Part shown: positions 44,401 through 55,060 of the stretch, piece by piece
Position numbering within the stretch: the first letter of the stretch is position 1
Layout: every line of letters begins with the position of its first letter
Assembly (NCBI GenBank): GCA_037783545.1
Contig: JBBELK010001058.1
Coordinates: forward strand, 1-64,000
From: Henricia sp. BOLD:AAB3569
Taxonomy: Eukaryota > Echinodermata > Asteroidea > Spinulosida > Echinasteridae
DNA length: 64,000 nt
Direction of reading: 5' to 3'
Program-made: the position numbers and the translations under genes
Notes under the pieces: model-generated
The model's input: only the letters and a program-made list of their open reading frames with translations
Database searches by the model: none
Told to the model about the DNA's origin: nothing

Positions 44401-47400
44401 CACGACGAGCTAATTCGTGCCACGAAATTCACCACGCTCCATACCTTGAATCACGCGCGCGCGTATGCGTGTACAGGTACTGCATAACCCCCGAGGACAG
44501 ACACACAAAGGGACAACAAAAGATCCTTTCAGTCCTCGAGCGTAAGTTTTTTTGTTCGGTTCTGTCCTCGGGCGTATGGTCGTGTGCTTTTCCTATGGGA
44601 AATAGTTAAAGTACAGGGACAAAGGAAAACACAAAGGGTTGTCCTCGCAGATATAGGGTTAGTACGAGCAACTGTTTGTACGTGTACGTAAACCAATGAG
44701 CCTGCACCGTCCGGGATCGTAACAGCTGACTGCCCAACTAGTATATAGGAGAGCGGTGAATTTAGAACGCCTGTCTGAAACTAAACTGTAATCGGAGCTA
44801 CTCGAGTCGCTCTTAATGCATTTTAAGTTCGGCGCGACTCATGGTGCGCATGTATGAAACGGGTGTTGGATCTGATGCGTCCTAAACAAACTGTTTATGA
44901 CTGTTTAAACAACTGATCTAAATGTATATATACAGTGGATTGGATTCGCGGGTCTCAGTTCGCCATCTTGACCCGGGTACTATACAACAATACTTTTTGC
45001 TATATAGACTAACCAAGCTGCCATTCCTGATCCTCCGCATTCATCGTACTGATCATCCACACGGGTAATGACGGCTCCAACAAGCCATAAGCCGAACCAG
45101 CCAGTATCGATGTACCTGTTAAGAGGTATTTCAAAATATATCGTTTGAGTGGAATTTGCTGTCACTTCAAGCGCAACATTCACCTTCTAGTTATGCCACC
45201 ACATTTTGTCCCATGCATAACTTTTGTAACGCGTGGTGCAAGCAGGGCGGATGCCACGGAATTGGCGGCTCAAGCTAAACGCCTTCGCAATGGCGCATGT
45301 CTCTCACTGACAATGTAAGCAACTTCAAAGTAATATTTTAATATTATACCAAGCATGCGCATTATTAAAGACAGATTACATGATTTGGAAACTTTAAGAA
45401 TAATGTGAATGCAGTAATACTATACCTGGAAAATCCATGCATATAGTTTTTGTGTATGAATGAATGGTAAAACATTACCTGCAGGCAATTTTAAAAAGCA
45501 CTTTCAGTTGGCAATTTCTCCCAAAAACGGTGGTGTTAAATGAACACCAGTGGTGTTGTCTTATATAGATACCAAGACTGGTGTTAGTTTTAATTCCACA
45601 CTTAGAATAAATAACACCCTGGGTGAAATAAGGTTTTGGTTAACTGCAAATGATTCATCCGCAGTTGGCTTTAACGCGCTGTAAATATAGCCACTATACC
45701 GACCGCAAATTACGAGCATTCTCCAGTCCAGTAGAAGTTTCAGTATTGCTGAGGGATCCTCCTTTTCACAATCTATATTCTCGCTTTCACGAATAAAGAT
45801 TTCTGCCACTGTGGAATGGGAAATAAAGCCAAAAGCATGGAGTTGGATATACACAATGCCGACTTTCACATTCCATAGCAGTCCATAGTTATGAATGATT
45901 GATTTCCGCAAGTCAGTCACGTGATAAAATGTGATCCTTCTGTGAACATACATTGATAGACCTGAAACACAATGACCCCAACGACCTTTACATGTGTGAT
46001 CTCCTTTGGCACCCCAAACCGTCTGGTACCCCGAGAAGCTCAAAGAATTGCGCACATGCAAATACAATTATGCTTTAGGTATATATATTATTTTAAAAAA
46101 AATAATGTTCCGGCTTAAAATCTTCATGACAAACACTAACGTATGGCGAACACATTTTCACATTTTGTTTCCAGTTTCTATACCGTTTAAGACCACGTGA
46201 CTAGCAGTCATGGAAAACGCGAGAAAGTTGTAAAACTGGTGGGGAAATATCAAAACAAAGAAAAGCAGGGAGAGAGGAAAAACTACAATTTTATGGACTT
46301 CAGAATCCTGTTCCAACAGCCAAAACGCCGGGGTGGCAGATCTAAAACACTCATAAAATTGCGCTTACAAGCGCCGTTTAAGTTTTAGTGTATTTTTGTA
46401 TGAGCATAGTTTAATATTTACGGTTTTAGAATCGATAACTTCAATTTACTTGAGGATCGATTCCAGAGAGTTATTGGTAATAACTCTTCTATTTGCACTG
46501 TTATTGATTTAGCGTCCGCCGACAGTCACTTGAGATGAGACCACCCGCCTACCCATAAGCATTTCTTTTTGTAAGACTCCATATTTCGTGTGACACCAAC
46601 AGCTGCACGTAATTGCCGATTGCAAAAAGACGACATGAATTTATTGGATTCATATCAGGTAGAATTCTCAAGCCAAATTACACACAATAAACATGCTGGT
46701 GGTTTAATTATAGCACCCAACCTTATACTTCGTTTCTTTCTTACCAATTAAAATATATGAACGCGCTAAATCGAAAAACTTAAACTCTCAAAACAACCTA
46801 AACTCACATAATAATATTCCAATCATTCCAGCGCTGAAAATAAACGGAGCAGTTTTCCCAAAGTAGAAGAGAACAATGCCCCCAAACGGAGGTCCAGCTG
46901 TAAAGAGATATTTGTTGATTCTTTTAAAACAAAAACTGATTACAACAGATACTTTAATTTTCAGTCACTGCGAATTGCAAAGATAACCTATACCACAGAA
47001 TACAACGACAAGGCACTAAAATGGACGGAACTCTTGTCCAAATTACAAATACCACTCGAATGGTTTTGCACCGAAAAATGGAGCTGTATTTTGTGGGCAG
47101 ACTTTTGCCCCTTCCCGCTTCCCACAATGCTCGTCTCAGCGGTCCCCAGCAGGTGTTGGAAACTGTATCACAACCACCTAGCTCAAAAGCGTTTTGGGAT
47201 CCCTGGTGCACCACAGCATCACGTGACCGCTAATTTAAAAAAAAAACTCAACCTAGCACAAATTCAATCAGAGATATCTGATGAAAACAACTTATGGAAA
47301 TATCTACTGATTTTGATTCAATGCGGATGCTTAAAAATACAAAAAGTTAAAGCATCAGACATTTTGTGCTACGTATACGCATACGCAACATTACTGCATA

Positions 47401-50400
47401 CGTGCTGACGACAGACGCGGAGGTGTTGGCTGCGTTCGGGCGTGTACTCGTGTTAACACGAGTTATACTCCTGCGCGCGTGAACGGCAAGAATAACGACA
47501 CTCGGGTCAGTGAGAGTATGCTCTCACTACTCCCCAACAAATGGGGAGTGTGCTCGTACTCCTGTCAAGTGTCATGTGATTTGTACGAAGATGGTGGAAT
47601 ATGGGTGGGATTTTTTGTGAATTTGCTCAACCATAGGCTGCGTTCGGGCGTGCAGTTCTCGTTACTCGGGAGTAATGCGTGCGCATTGCACTCGGGTCAC
47701 ATCACGCGAACGGCAAGTCCGCAGTCCGCGTGCGCGAATGGCAATCAGTGAAGATGGCCGTCTCTTGCCATCACTGCACAAAAAAAATGCCGTTTCATTG
47801 CTCACTGAGAAACTGAGGAAATACAGGCCGTAAGTCGTGAGAACCTTTGATGCCGTCTAAAACAAACCTTAGTGAGTTATTGTTTCAGTTATTGAGTTGA
47901 CACGTTGACCAAATTCACCAAAAATCCCACCCATATTCCACCATCTTCGTACAAATCACATGACACTTGACAGGAGTACGAGCACACTCCCCATTTGTTG
48001 GGGAGTAGTGAGAGCATACTCTCACTGGCCCGAGTGTCGTTATTCTTGCCGTTCACGCGCGCAGGAGTATAACAGACTCGTGTTAACACGAGTACACGCC
48101 CGAACGCAGCCTATAAGTCGAGGTGGGAGCAGTTGGTGCCACCATCTGGTGCATCAACGCACTTTCGGACTGGCACCAGGGAACACCAGCAGCCGATTTC
48201 ACGAATCCTTATACGCACTGCTCCCGATTGTGCAACTTTTTATTGCGTATAAGCTGCGCAACATTCCGGTGATAATTACACGCGAGCCTATATATGGGGC
48301 TTATGTCATTTTCAAATGTTCCGCAAGCTACGCACTTTTTTGTGAAATCGGCTGCAGGGATTTTTGCTCAAAAGCAGCCATTATTTGGGCATAGGTCCAC
48401 ATATTATGTACAGGGGAGGGGGGGGGGGGGGCGACATCTGGCCTATAATGTTGGCAAAAAAGAAGTAAACGTTTACCGGTATTTCCAACAGCAAAACCGG
48501 TGACGGCAATTCCGAGTACAAAACCACGTTTCTCATCGTTGTCCCGAAATCGATAGGCAAGTAGACTCATTGCTGAATGGAAATGAAACATGAACTTTAT
48601 ATATATACCTACAGTCTTGGAAAAAGATTATTGGAACACCTTTGTCTTTAAGCATTCTTTAAGCACTCTTCTTCTGCAGCAACCTGGCTTATGTTTATGA
48701 TGTTTGATCTTAGACAATAGTCATTAGCTCGGGCATCCTGAGATTTCAGGGCATTTCCACTCTGTTAAGCGCCGTTACAATCCCCCGAGGAAATGCACGC
48801 AAAGTTAGGCGGCTGTTACGTTCAGCGAACGCACACGAGTAATTTGGATGTAATTTAAACAACTTGGTCATGTTATGCTGAAAAGAAACGATTTCTAGTT
48901 TCCAGAAATCGTATTGGGTTTCGTTCTTTATATGACTGTCCCATTCCTATACCAAAAGTTTCGGCGACGACCTTATTTACTCCGCAGTTTTTCAAATTAA
49001 TAACAGTGATGCATGCTGACCAATGTGAATGGAACGTATTCCCTGTATGCTTTAAATAGCAGCCAATCGCCGAAAATCTCACCTCCAACAGTATTTGGAA
49101 TAGCTGCAATTCCGTGTAATAGGCGAGCAAGAAAGTAGACCACATAGGTGTCTGCGATGCTGTATACTATAGATGATACAAAACAAAACAGCCAATAGCA
49201 AAAAATAAATAAGTCTATAAACTGAGTTTATGTCGTTTTCGGTAGTAAAACATTAAGTCTAGTTTATTATTTCTACAACGGTTGTAAGTTCCATTGCGTG
49301 TGCCCATAGGCAAGACAGTTTGCCATAAATTTCCTCTTTCCACTTGTTGTGTCGTTTGATTAGCTCGTGGGCGCGAATTTTTTCCCCAAACGACACAGCA
49401 TATGCAGAGAGTTCTGTGCCTTCTGATTGGTGCATTGTAAATTAATATTCATACTCTTTATAGCGCCCTCAAGGAGTTCAACGAAAATGAGAGGCTTTGG
49501 CGAGTCGTTCAGCGGTCTAGTGGTAACGCATAGGACTAAAAAAGCAGAAGGACCCGAATTTGATTCTAGCTGTGGTTATACCGTTCTCTTTTTCAGTAAG
49601 TGAGGAAAAAACTTTGAAACATTTCCGAACTGCAGTTGGGTTTGAAGAACGTGCATTTAAATAGTATATATGCATGTGATCCACTTGCAATCAGAAAACA
49701 AGAGGAGCTATGTCGTTTTGGAAATAAAACATTCGAAGCCGGGGCTGTATCCTTGGGAGATTAACGGATTGAGCCCAGTGACCAGGGGTAATGAGTATAC
49801 CTTGTTTGGTGCTTGATATTAGAGTTATTACGTTTATAAGTTAAATTTCTCTTTTTTTCAGGGGAAAATTAGGAATAAGGTATTTACTATACAGTATACT
49901 GCATTCCGTATCGTATGCATTTCAGTCGGCTTCAGAGAGGACAAACAACGCACAAAGCAATGGGACTTTCAACGGAAAGCACAGATTCATTGGAGAAAAC
50001 TCAAAAGTATTCATGTTTCAGGGTCGACAGTTAATATCTTAGAACACACCGAGTAAAGGGCCAGTAATACAGGGATGTCGTATCATAAAATACGTGATTT
50101 CGTACCTTTGAACAACGAAACGACCGGCCTTGAAACAAAACATTCACCCGGAACATCGCATACAACACTGTACAAATTGTATGGGGCAGAACATCGCATG
50201 ATGTTGTTGCAAACAATGTACTTTGACCTATGTGGGTGGTCTCTGCTAGCTCTGTTGTGATTGGTCGGCGGGTTCGGTTGATTGACAGGTCGGAACTATG
50301 CATTTGTTTCTGCATTACACATCGGAATAATTACGCATCCGAGGTATAAAATACTATTTTAAAAGTTAATTTAATAACCATGAATTGGTTCGAGGTTAAC

Positions 50401-52258
50401 TCACCGATCGTGGACAGTAGCATTATAAAACAACCAATGACCATCATTTTGTAATAGCCAAATCTATAGTGGGAAAAGATAAAAATAATAATCTATTGTT
50501 ATTTTGAGATACGAATTTTAATTCATCTGGATCATCGCTAATAGTTTTGCTAATGGACTGAATGGCTATGAGAGGCCTATACAGTGCAAATTTATGAAAG
50601 AACTGCGAACGGGTTCTCTTAAGCGGGCCTCCCACTGTGCAATTTTGGCCACGAATTAGCTACGAATTGGTACGACTGTCCATAGACTCTACACACAATC
50701 GTACCAAATCGTAGCTAATCGTACCTATTTCGTAGCAAAAATTGCACAGTGGGAGGCCTGCTTTAAGCGGGCCTCCCACTCTGCGATTTTTGCCACGGAT
50801 TAGCTACGATAAAGTACGATTGTGTGTAGAGTCTATAGACAGTCTCTGGTAATCGTACCAATTCGTAGGAAATTCGTGGGAAAAAATCGCACAGTGGGAG
50901 GCTCGCTTTAAACAAGCAATTTTCATAAAGTTCTTTTGCAGAAAAAAAATACTTAATTTAAAATGTATTTATTGAATGGGTATAAAAATGAGTTACCTGT
51001 GTCAACTTGTGTTATTATATAGCAGTTATTTGTAATGTACAGACATCAAATTTGCAGACAAGTAATTTGCAGACATCCACTATGGGGGAATAGGTCTTGT
51101 CGTTATTAGACTTATTTCAAATCTGAGATCGCGTATACCTCACCAATTATGGGAAGTATAACTGGTACATACACGAAGTCAGACTTTTAAAAAGTCTGAA
51201 AACGACAGGACCTATCGATACCCCCTACTTTGAGCGGTCTGTTCTTGACACGCGAACAGTGTTCCCGCGCCCGAACGACGGGAACACGACCACCTATCAC
51301 GCATCACCTATCCACCGAGAACTCCCCATCCGTGTAAAGAACAGACCGCCCGAACTCGACCCACGATCAGTCGGGCTTACTCGAATGGACAACGTACAAA
51401 AGAATAGAACTTACGCGTTGCTCATGCAGCTTGCAAACAGGCTCATAAAGACTCTGGAGATGAACTGAGACCCCAACAATATGCCAACTCTCGTGTTGAC
51501 GGATTTCTCGCAATCACTGAGGGCATGATCATCCCTTAGCTTGCCACGTCGCATGACCGTCTCAGAGCCGCTCAAGGACCAGTTCAAGAAGCCTTCCTCG
51601 TCGGGAAAGCTGTCTTGGTTGCATTGGTCCATAAAGACCACAGGAAGAATTGGCACTGCCGAGCAAAATAACGGTGAAATGTTCGAGAGGTATGACTTGC
51701 TTTTGAATTCATGCTGGGATATGATGCGGAGTTTTACACTCGTTCCTGAATTAAAGATCTTTGCATATTATTACAAAACCACATCGTTAATGTCACACGG
51801 CCTACATGCTGCAAAACATGAGACCGAGTATATAACTCCCCTCTATCGCCCCTATATCTCAACAAACTCTTCCCTTTTGTTAACGTACAACTTTGTGCCA
51901 TACTGCATATTATTTTTTTTCCTGTCAACTTATGAAGATAGATTTGAGGTCATTGCAAATGATACAATAAAGCTTTCTGAACATCTTTTGCACAGTCCTA
52001 GAAATTAAAAAGCATTATACAGCAGTCGACTAATTGTCTCCCCAACGCCACCCTGCCCTAAAGGTCAGGTAAAATACCTCTGCAGCACCCCGGATTGGCA
52101 ATCATGCATCTCTTACCTGTGACAGAGAGCATAAAATCATCAAGGAACAATGCCATGGTTACGACAATGACCAGAGTAATTCGCGACTCCCTCGCGTCTC
52201 GTAAACTCGTCAGAAACCTCTTAGTTATTCCTAGCGTTGCCAAATTTTGATCTGCCAT
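41466..52258 (-). CDS. SLC18 (vesicular amine/acetylcholine transporter)-like MFS transporter, 14 exons, 479 aa
   Basis: Twelve-helix major facilitator protein closest to the VMAT/VAChT branch of SLC18, which loads amines into vesicles by proton exchange. Exons, high to low: 52258-52117, 51655-51415, 50463-50405, 49166-49083, 48572-48477, 46897-46808, 45808-45704, 45115-45014, 44323-44245, 43030-42979, 42677-42614, 42294-42175, 41816-41771, 41625-41466. Diagnostic stretches: LFLDDFMLSVTVPILP in TM1; ARLLHGIAAIPNTVGGAMSL; FRDNDEKRGFVLGIAVTGFA; GPPFGGIVLFYFGKTAPF; LLEPSLPVWM; WLLGILLVCFAPLC. The luminal loop after TM1 has an NWS sequon (residue 72). The start at 52258 is preferred to the upstream ATG at 52279 because of its context (AAACATGG). 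Exon 11 ends in a GC donor. The TM1 Asp (D40) is kept, but the conserved TM2 Lys is Gln (Q111), the TM10 Asp is Glu (E375) and the TM11 Asp is Met (M402), so substrate and coupling may differ from VMAT. The substrate cannot be assigned. Confidence 0.9.
43089..43794. mobile_element. 706-bp MITE with terminal repeat aaggcccggtcacacagc, SLC18-like intron 9
   Basis: aaggcccggtcacacagcac on the left, agcgctgtgtgaccgggcctt on the right. The interior is rich in cacgtg-like and acgtc words and has no convincing gene. Confidence 0.85.
43843..44110. repeat. Hairpin repeat, SLC18-like intron 9
   Basis: caaaccactgctcaacttcg / cgaagttgagcagtggttgg, with inner inverted gcaatgtatcctgcgagcgcg-type blocks. 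Confidence 0.82.
44385..44455. mobile_element. Fragment of family A MITE
   Basis: ggaggctcgtcaatgcacga then cgtgccacgaaattcaccac and ctccatacc match one arm of family A. Lies in SLC18-like intron 8. Confidence 0.6.
44762..44869. mobile_element. Partial relative of the 19787-20068 MITE
   Basis: Shares cgcctgtctgaaact, ttcggcgcgactc and tgtatgaaacgggtgt with that element. The other end is missing. Confidence 0.6.
47428..48111. mobile_element. 684-bp foldback element with about 200-bp arms, SLC18-like intron 5
   Basis: ggctgcgttcgggcgtgtac at the left and gtacacgcccgaacgcagcc at the right. The arms continue nearly identical for about 200 bp each (to about 47632 and from about 47906). The centre holds a third copy of the terminus (47637: ggctgcgttcgggcgtgcag), so one element may be nested in another. 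Confidence 0.88.
49500..49575 (+). repeat. tRNA-derived SINE-like fragment in SLC18-like intron 3
   Basis: ttcagcggtctagtggtaacgc is a good box A; the box B position reads gaatttgattc and is degenerate. Confidence 0.4.
49955..50308. mobile_element. Dispersed repeat (family D), copy 2, SLC18-like intron 3
   Basis: Shares gattcattggagaaaactca, agctctgttgtgattggtcg and gacaggtcggaactatgcat with 9487-9928, in the opposite orientation. Confidence 0.75.
50617..50911. mobile_element. Hairpin MITE (family F), copy 2 (double unit)
   Basis: Blocks of cctcccactgtgcgattttt type and tcgtaccaaatcgtagctaa type alternate in both orientations around agtctatagacagtct. It looks like one element inserted in or duplicated against another. 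Lies in SLC18-like intron 2. Confidence 0.85.
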
Positions 52259-52761
52259 GTTTCTACTCTGTTGTGACATCCGGTGAAACCAGTGTGTGGA
52301 CTGCGCTCAGCGAGGTATCCCGGTTTTAAGCCGAGTTAATTGTCCTGATCGATATTTTTTGCCAGGAAACTTTCCACTGACATACACAAGTCAGCGGAGA
52401 CGCCAGTGGCAGTGGTAATCAATGGTTCTAAACAAACATGTTGGAAGACAACGCAAATACAGTACAAATCATTGAAAATTGTGCAATGTCAAACCCTTCC
52501 TCCATGGTCAAACGCATTAGACGAAACGAACAGACGAAGGTTTATACTTCCAACGTGAATACACCACCCTTTATACAGCATAGGCTATTGCCCTTTGTCA
52601 GTTAGCCTTATGTATACCGTACCGAGGCATTGGTCGTCTACATTTAAAATCACCGATCCGATCACTGTGCTTTTGCAACAGTGTGATACAAGGAACTAAA
52701 CTGCCAAAGTGAATAATGTCCACATAGGCCTACATAGTTGCCTATACCGATGAATTTCAAA

Positions 52762-52929
52762 TAGACAGTCGAAGTGTGACATGCTTGCCATCGTAATTGG
52801 CTCTAAACTATCATGGCCGTCGGAAAAGGTACCATTGCAAAAATACAGGGACACGGTTGAGTGATTTTTAGTTTAGAGCCAATTGCCTAGGCAACTAACA
52901 AAAGGTGACGTATTCACTTCGGCAGTCTA
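52762..52929. mobile_element. Hairpin MITE (family B), second copy, upstream of the SLC18-like gene
   Basis: Same family as 40463-40631 in the opposite orientation: tagacagtcgaagtgtgac at the left end, cttcggcagtcta at the right. One arm keeps an X-box-like ATTGCCTAGGCAAC (52882-52895); in the other arm it has decayed (cttgccatcgtaat). Confidence 0.85.
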
Positions 52930-52974
52930 TTGTCATCGAAAACGAGTATAGTTGGGTCACTGTGCTTTATTTTT

Positions 52975-53135
52975 ATATACCCAACACAATTTGGGGCATA
53001 AGGACTCCCCCTAACGCCTAACACACTTCCCTTTTGTTAACGCACCAACCCCAACCCCTAAAAACTGAAAGGAATTCCCCTTGGATGTTTAAAACACAAT
53101 GGGGGAGCAATGGTATATAGGGGAGTACCCTCGTC
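52975..53135. repeat. Dispersed repeat around cttcccttttgttaacgcac
   Basis: Four copies share cacactcttcccttttgtta and, where preserved, a downstream cttggatgttt(g/a)a(g/a)acaca...ggggga block: about 14880-15050, 23895-24055, 51830-51900 and this one. Copies 1, 2 and 4 have opposed C-rich and G-rich flanks suggesting a weak hairpin. Confidence 0.7.
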
Positions 53136-53208
53136 CCTTATCGTGTTGCATGTTCATTTTGTGTTCACTTACAAAAAAAAATAAAGACGCGTGACGCGGA
53201 TCAGTATA

Positions 53209-53312
53209 GGCCTTTTTCAAAGTTTCGACTTGGGCTCAGGCTCAGGCTATATGTGGGCCACATGTAGACGGAGCCTGAACCTGAGCCCAAGTCGAGATTT
53301 GGAAAAAGCCAT
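53209..53312. repeat. Hairpin repeat between the SLC18-like gene and the GPCR
   Basis: gcctttttcaaagtttcgac / gtcgagatttggaaaaagcc arms, with complementary ttgggctcaggctcaggct. Confidence 0.85.
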
Positions 53313-53594
53313 ATTTTCCTGTAATCGTAACGCGCGCACGCAGACTAGACGCAAACAACTGCAACGCAAACACTGAAGGAAACAATCGGAAAAGTTAAAC
53401 TTGGTTCAACTTCCCATAATGGCATCCACAACTACAGGGTGGAAAACGTCTATAAACAAAATGGGTTGAAATGGCGCGAAATGAAGCTGCGAATGTCTGC
53501 TGCTGATGTCATTTTGAAATCGGAAGTCACATGACGTCATAAACCCCGTTGCAGCTTTTAGTTTTAAACTGTCAAAACGACTCTTGGCCAGGTG

Positions 53595-53835
53595 CCAATT
53601 TCTAAAGCTGTTTAGCAAAACAATTTGCTTAATCCAAAATTTGTTCGATTGATAAAAATGGGTTAATAGTCAAAATTGTATATCAACTTGTGTTTTTAGC
53701 AAGAATAGCAGAAAACCAGTCAATTATTATAATACACATCACATAAGATTTTGCTAAAAACCCATTTTTATGAAGCAAACAAATTTTGGATAAAGCAAAT
53801 TTTTTTGCTAAACAGTTTTATGAAATTGGCCCCTA
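53595..53835. mobile_element. Hairpin MITE (family E), copy 2
   Basis: ccaatttctaaagctgttta ... taaacagttttatgaaattgg, with the same inner arms. It lies just beyond the GPCR stop codon and could form part of its 3' untranslated region. A terminal fragment is at 56044-56110. Confidence 0.82.
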
Positions 53836-53929
53836 TATCCATGCCAAAGAGAATTTATAATTATTATTTTGTTATACCCAGCACGATTTGGGGCCTAAGG
53901 ACTTCAACAGAGAAGCGACATTGGCCAGG

Positions 53930-55060
53930 TCAATTCTTGTCTGTTTGTGGTGAAATCTCTACCATTTCTATCTCTTCATTGTCGTCTTTCGCAGGCTGTT
54001 CCATGACCACGCGGTTTGACTGATCGCGGCGGCCACGATGGTTGCACCGACGGGCGCATCGGCGGAGACAGCGGCGTAGACACCGGTGGCTGCGCTGTAA
54101 GAAGGGGAACGCCTCCAGCACGGCATGGCGGTAGTCTCTGTTTGCCAGATTGTACACTAACGGGTTTATCGAGCTGTTAATGACGGATAAAATAGTGTTA
54201 GTCATCATAAAGTCAGGAAGAATCCCTACAAGGCGTATCCTCTGGATTAGGGAGAGATCCGACTTCTTCACCACGATCAGAGCTATGAAAGTAACAATCC
54301 ACGACGCGTGTAAAACGAAGAAGACCGCGGTGTTGATAACCAGCATGCGTGCGACTTTAACCGCTCGTCTTTTGCGGCTCGACGTTGGGGTATTTTGGCG
54401 CCAAAGTTTGATGATAATGTAGACGTAGCAAATCAATGTAATCGCAGAGTTAACACCAAAGAAAACCATACGAAGTGTACTTATTAGTATTGATAAGGAA
54501 GCCACAAACACGGTACATACATTCTGGAAAACAGCAAATATCCAAACTCCGACTAAAATCTTGGCGGCTCGAGATTTACTGGCCCGTGCTTTGAACATTA
54601 TCGGGTCACGCACGGCACAAACTCTCTCAGCAGCGATGGCGGTCACCGTAACTAGAGAAACTGTCTTGGGTGTTCCAATCACAGCATAGGTTATCATGAA
54701 GTACGTTCTATGTGATAACTGTAGATTATCGTCCGATGCATACCACATAAAACAGCCAAGAAGAAGGAAATCCGCCACGGCCAGATTGCCCAAGTAAACA
54801 TTGATGATCGTGCGCAAGGATCGAACTCGGAAAACTGATACGAGGAATGCGATGTTGCATAGAAGCCCGAATGGCACGATTACTTTTATTAGAAGATGGG
54901 CCGTCTCTTTCAGTCCCTTATTACGTGCTTCTATCGCATCGATGGCTGCTATTTCGCTATCCCAATCTGTATCCATCATACCCGTAAATAATAATGTCCC
55001 ACCAATTTCGGGCAAGATGAGAAAATAAAGTGGAGTTTTTACGCACAACCAGTTTTTCAC
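53930..55060 (-). CDS. Class A (rhodopsin-like) G protein-coupled receptor, single exon, 376 aa
   Basis: Seven-transmembrane receptor at the plasma membrane; the ligand is unknown. Landmarks: TM1 GLLCNIAFLVSV (N69); TM2 NLAVADFLLL (D97); an ERV in place of DRY at the end of TM3 (E145-R146); TM4 W173; TM7 NSSINPLVYN (N299-P300 to Y303); then helix 8 and a tail with four short Arg/Cys clusters (RCLRRCLRRCARRC), possibly palmitoylated, ending in an acidic stretch. Odd points: position 3.25 is Phe rather than Cys, the second extracellular loop is only about ten residues with no Cys, and TM6 lacks the usual CWxP. The start could be 55060 or the MM pair near 54979; the shorter form begins MMDTDWDSE, a more ordinary extracellular N-terminus. 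No intron is needed. Not assigned to a subfamily. Confidence 0.9.
   Translation of the reverse strand: MKNWLCVKTPLYFLILPEIGGTLLFTGMMDTDWDSEIAAIDAIEARNKGLKETAHLLIKVIVPFGLLCNIAFLVSVFRVRSLRTIINVYLGNLAVADFLLLGCFMWYASDDNLQLSHRTYFMITYAVIGTPKTVSLVTVTAIAAERVCAVRDPIMFKARASKSRAAKILVGVWIFAVFQNVCTVFVASLSILISTLRMVFFGVNSAITLICYVYIIIKLWRQNTPTSSRKRRAVKVARMLVINTAVFFVLHASWIVTFIALIVVKKSDLSLIQRIRLVGILPDFMMTNTILSVINSSINPLVYNLANRDYRHAVLEAFPFLQRSHRCLRRCLRRCARRCNHRGRRDQSNRVVMEQPAKDDNEEIEMVEISPQTDKN

Larger units (their letters stand above)
52259..53929. other. Intergenic region between GPCR and SLC18-like gene
   Basis: No gene recognised. It contains the second X-box MITE, a copy of the cttcccttttgttaacgcac repeat (about 52975-53135), the 53209 hairpin and a family E MITE. 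Confidence 0.5.

Noticed and set aside
45697..45704. Alternative donor (gtatag) for SLC18-like exon 7
   Set aside because: It is the better GT context, but it puts exon 8 out of the family reading frame. The weaker g/gtcggt donor keeps it.
47479..48089. Similar 66-90 codon frames (SESMLSLLPNKWGVCSYSCQ) on both strands
   Set aside because: Arms of the foldback element; no protein family recognised.
48611..48645. Full Tc1/mariner-type element (cagtcttggaaaaagattattggaa)
   Set aside because: Only one end is visible; no matching inverted terminus or transposase nearby.
51138..51160. An 18-nt micro-exon (VILPIIG) as exon 2 of the SLC18-like gene
   Set aside because: The larger exon 51655-51415 fits phase, starts with VPILP as in the family, and supplies the luminal loop and TM2.
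54150..55028. Plus-strand frames opposite the GPCR
   Set aside because: Shadows of the receptor coding strand.
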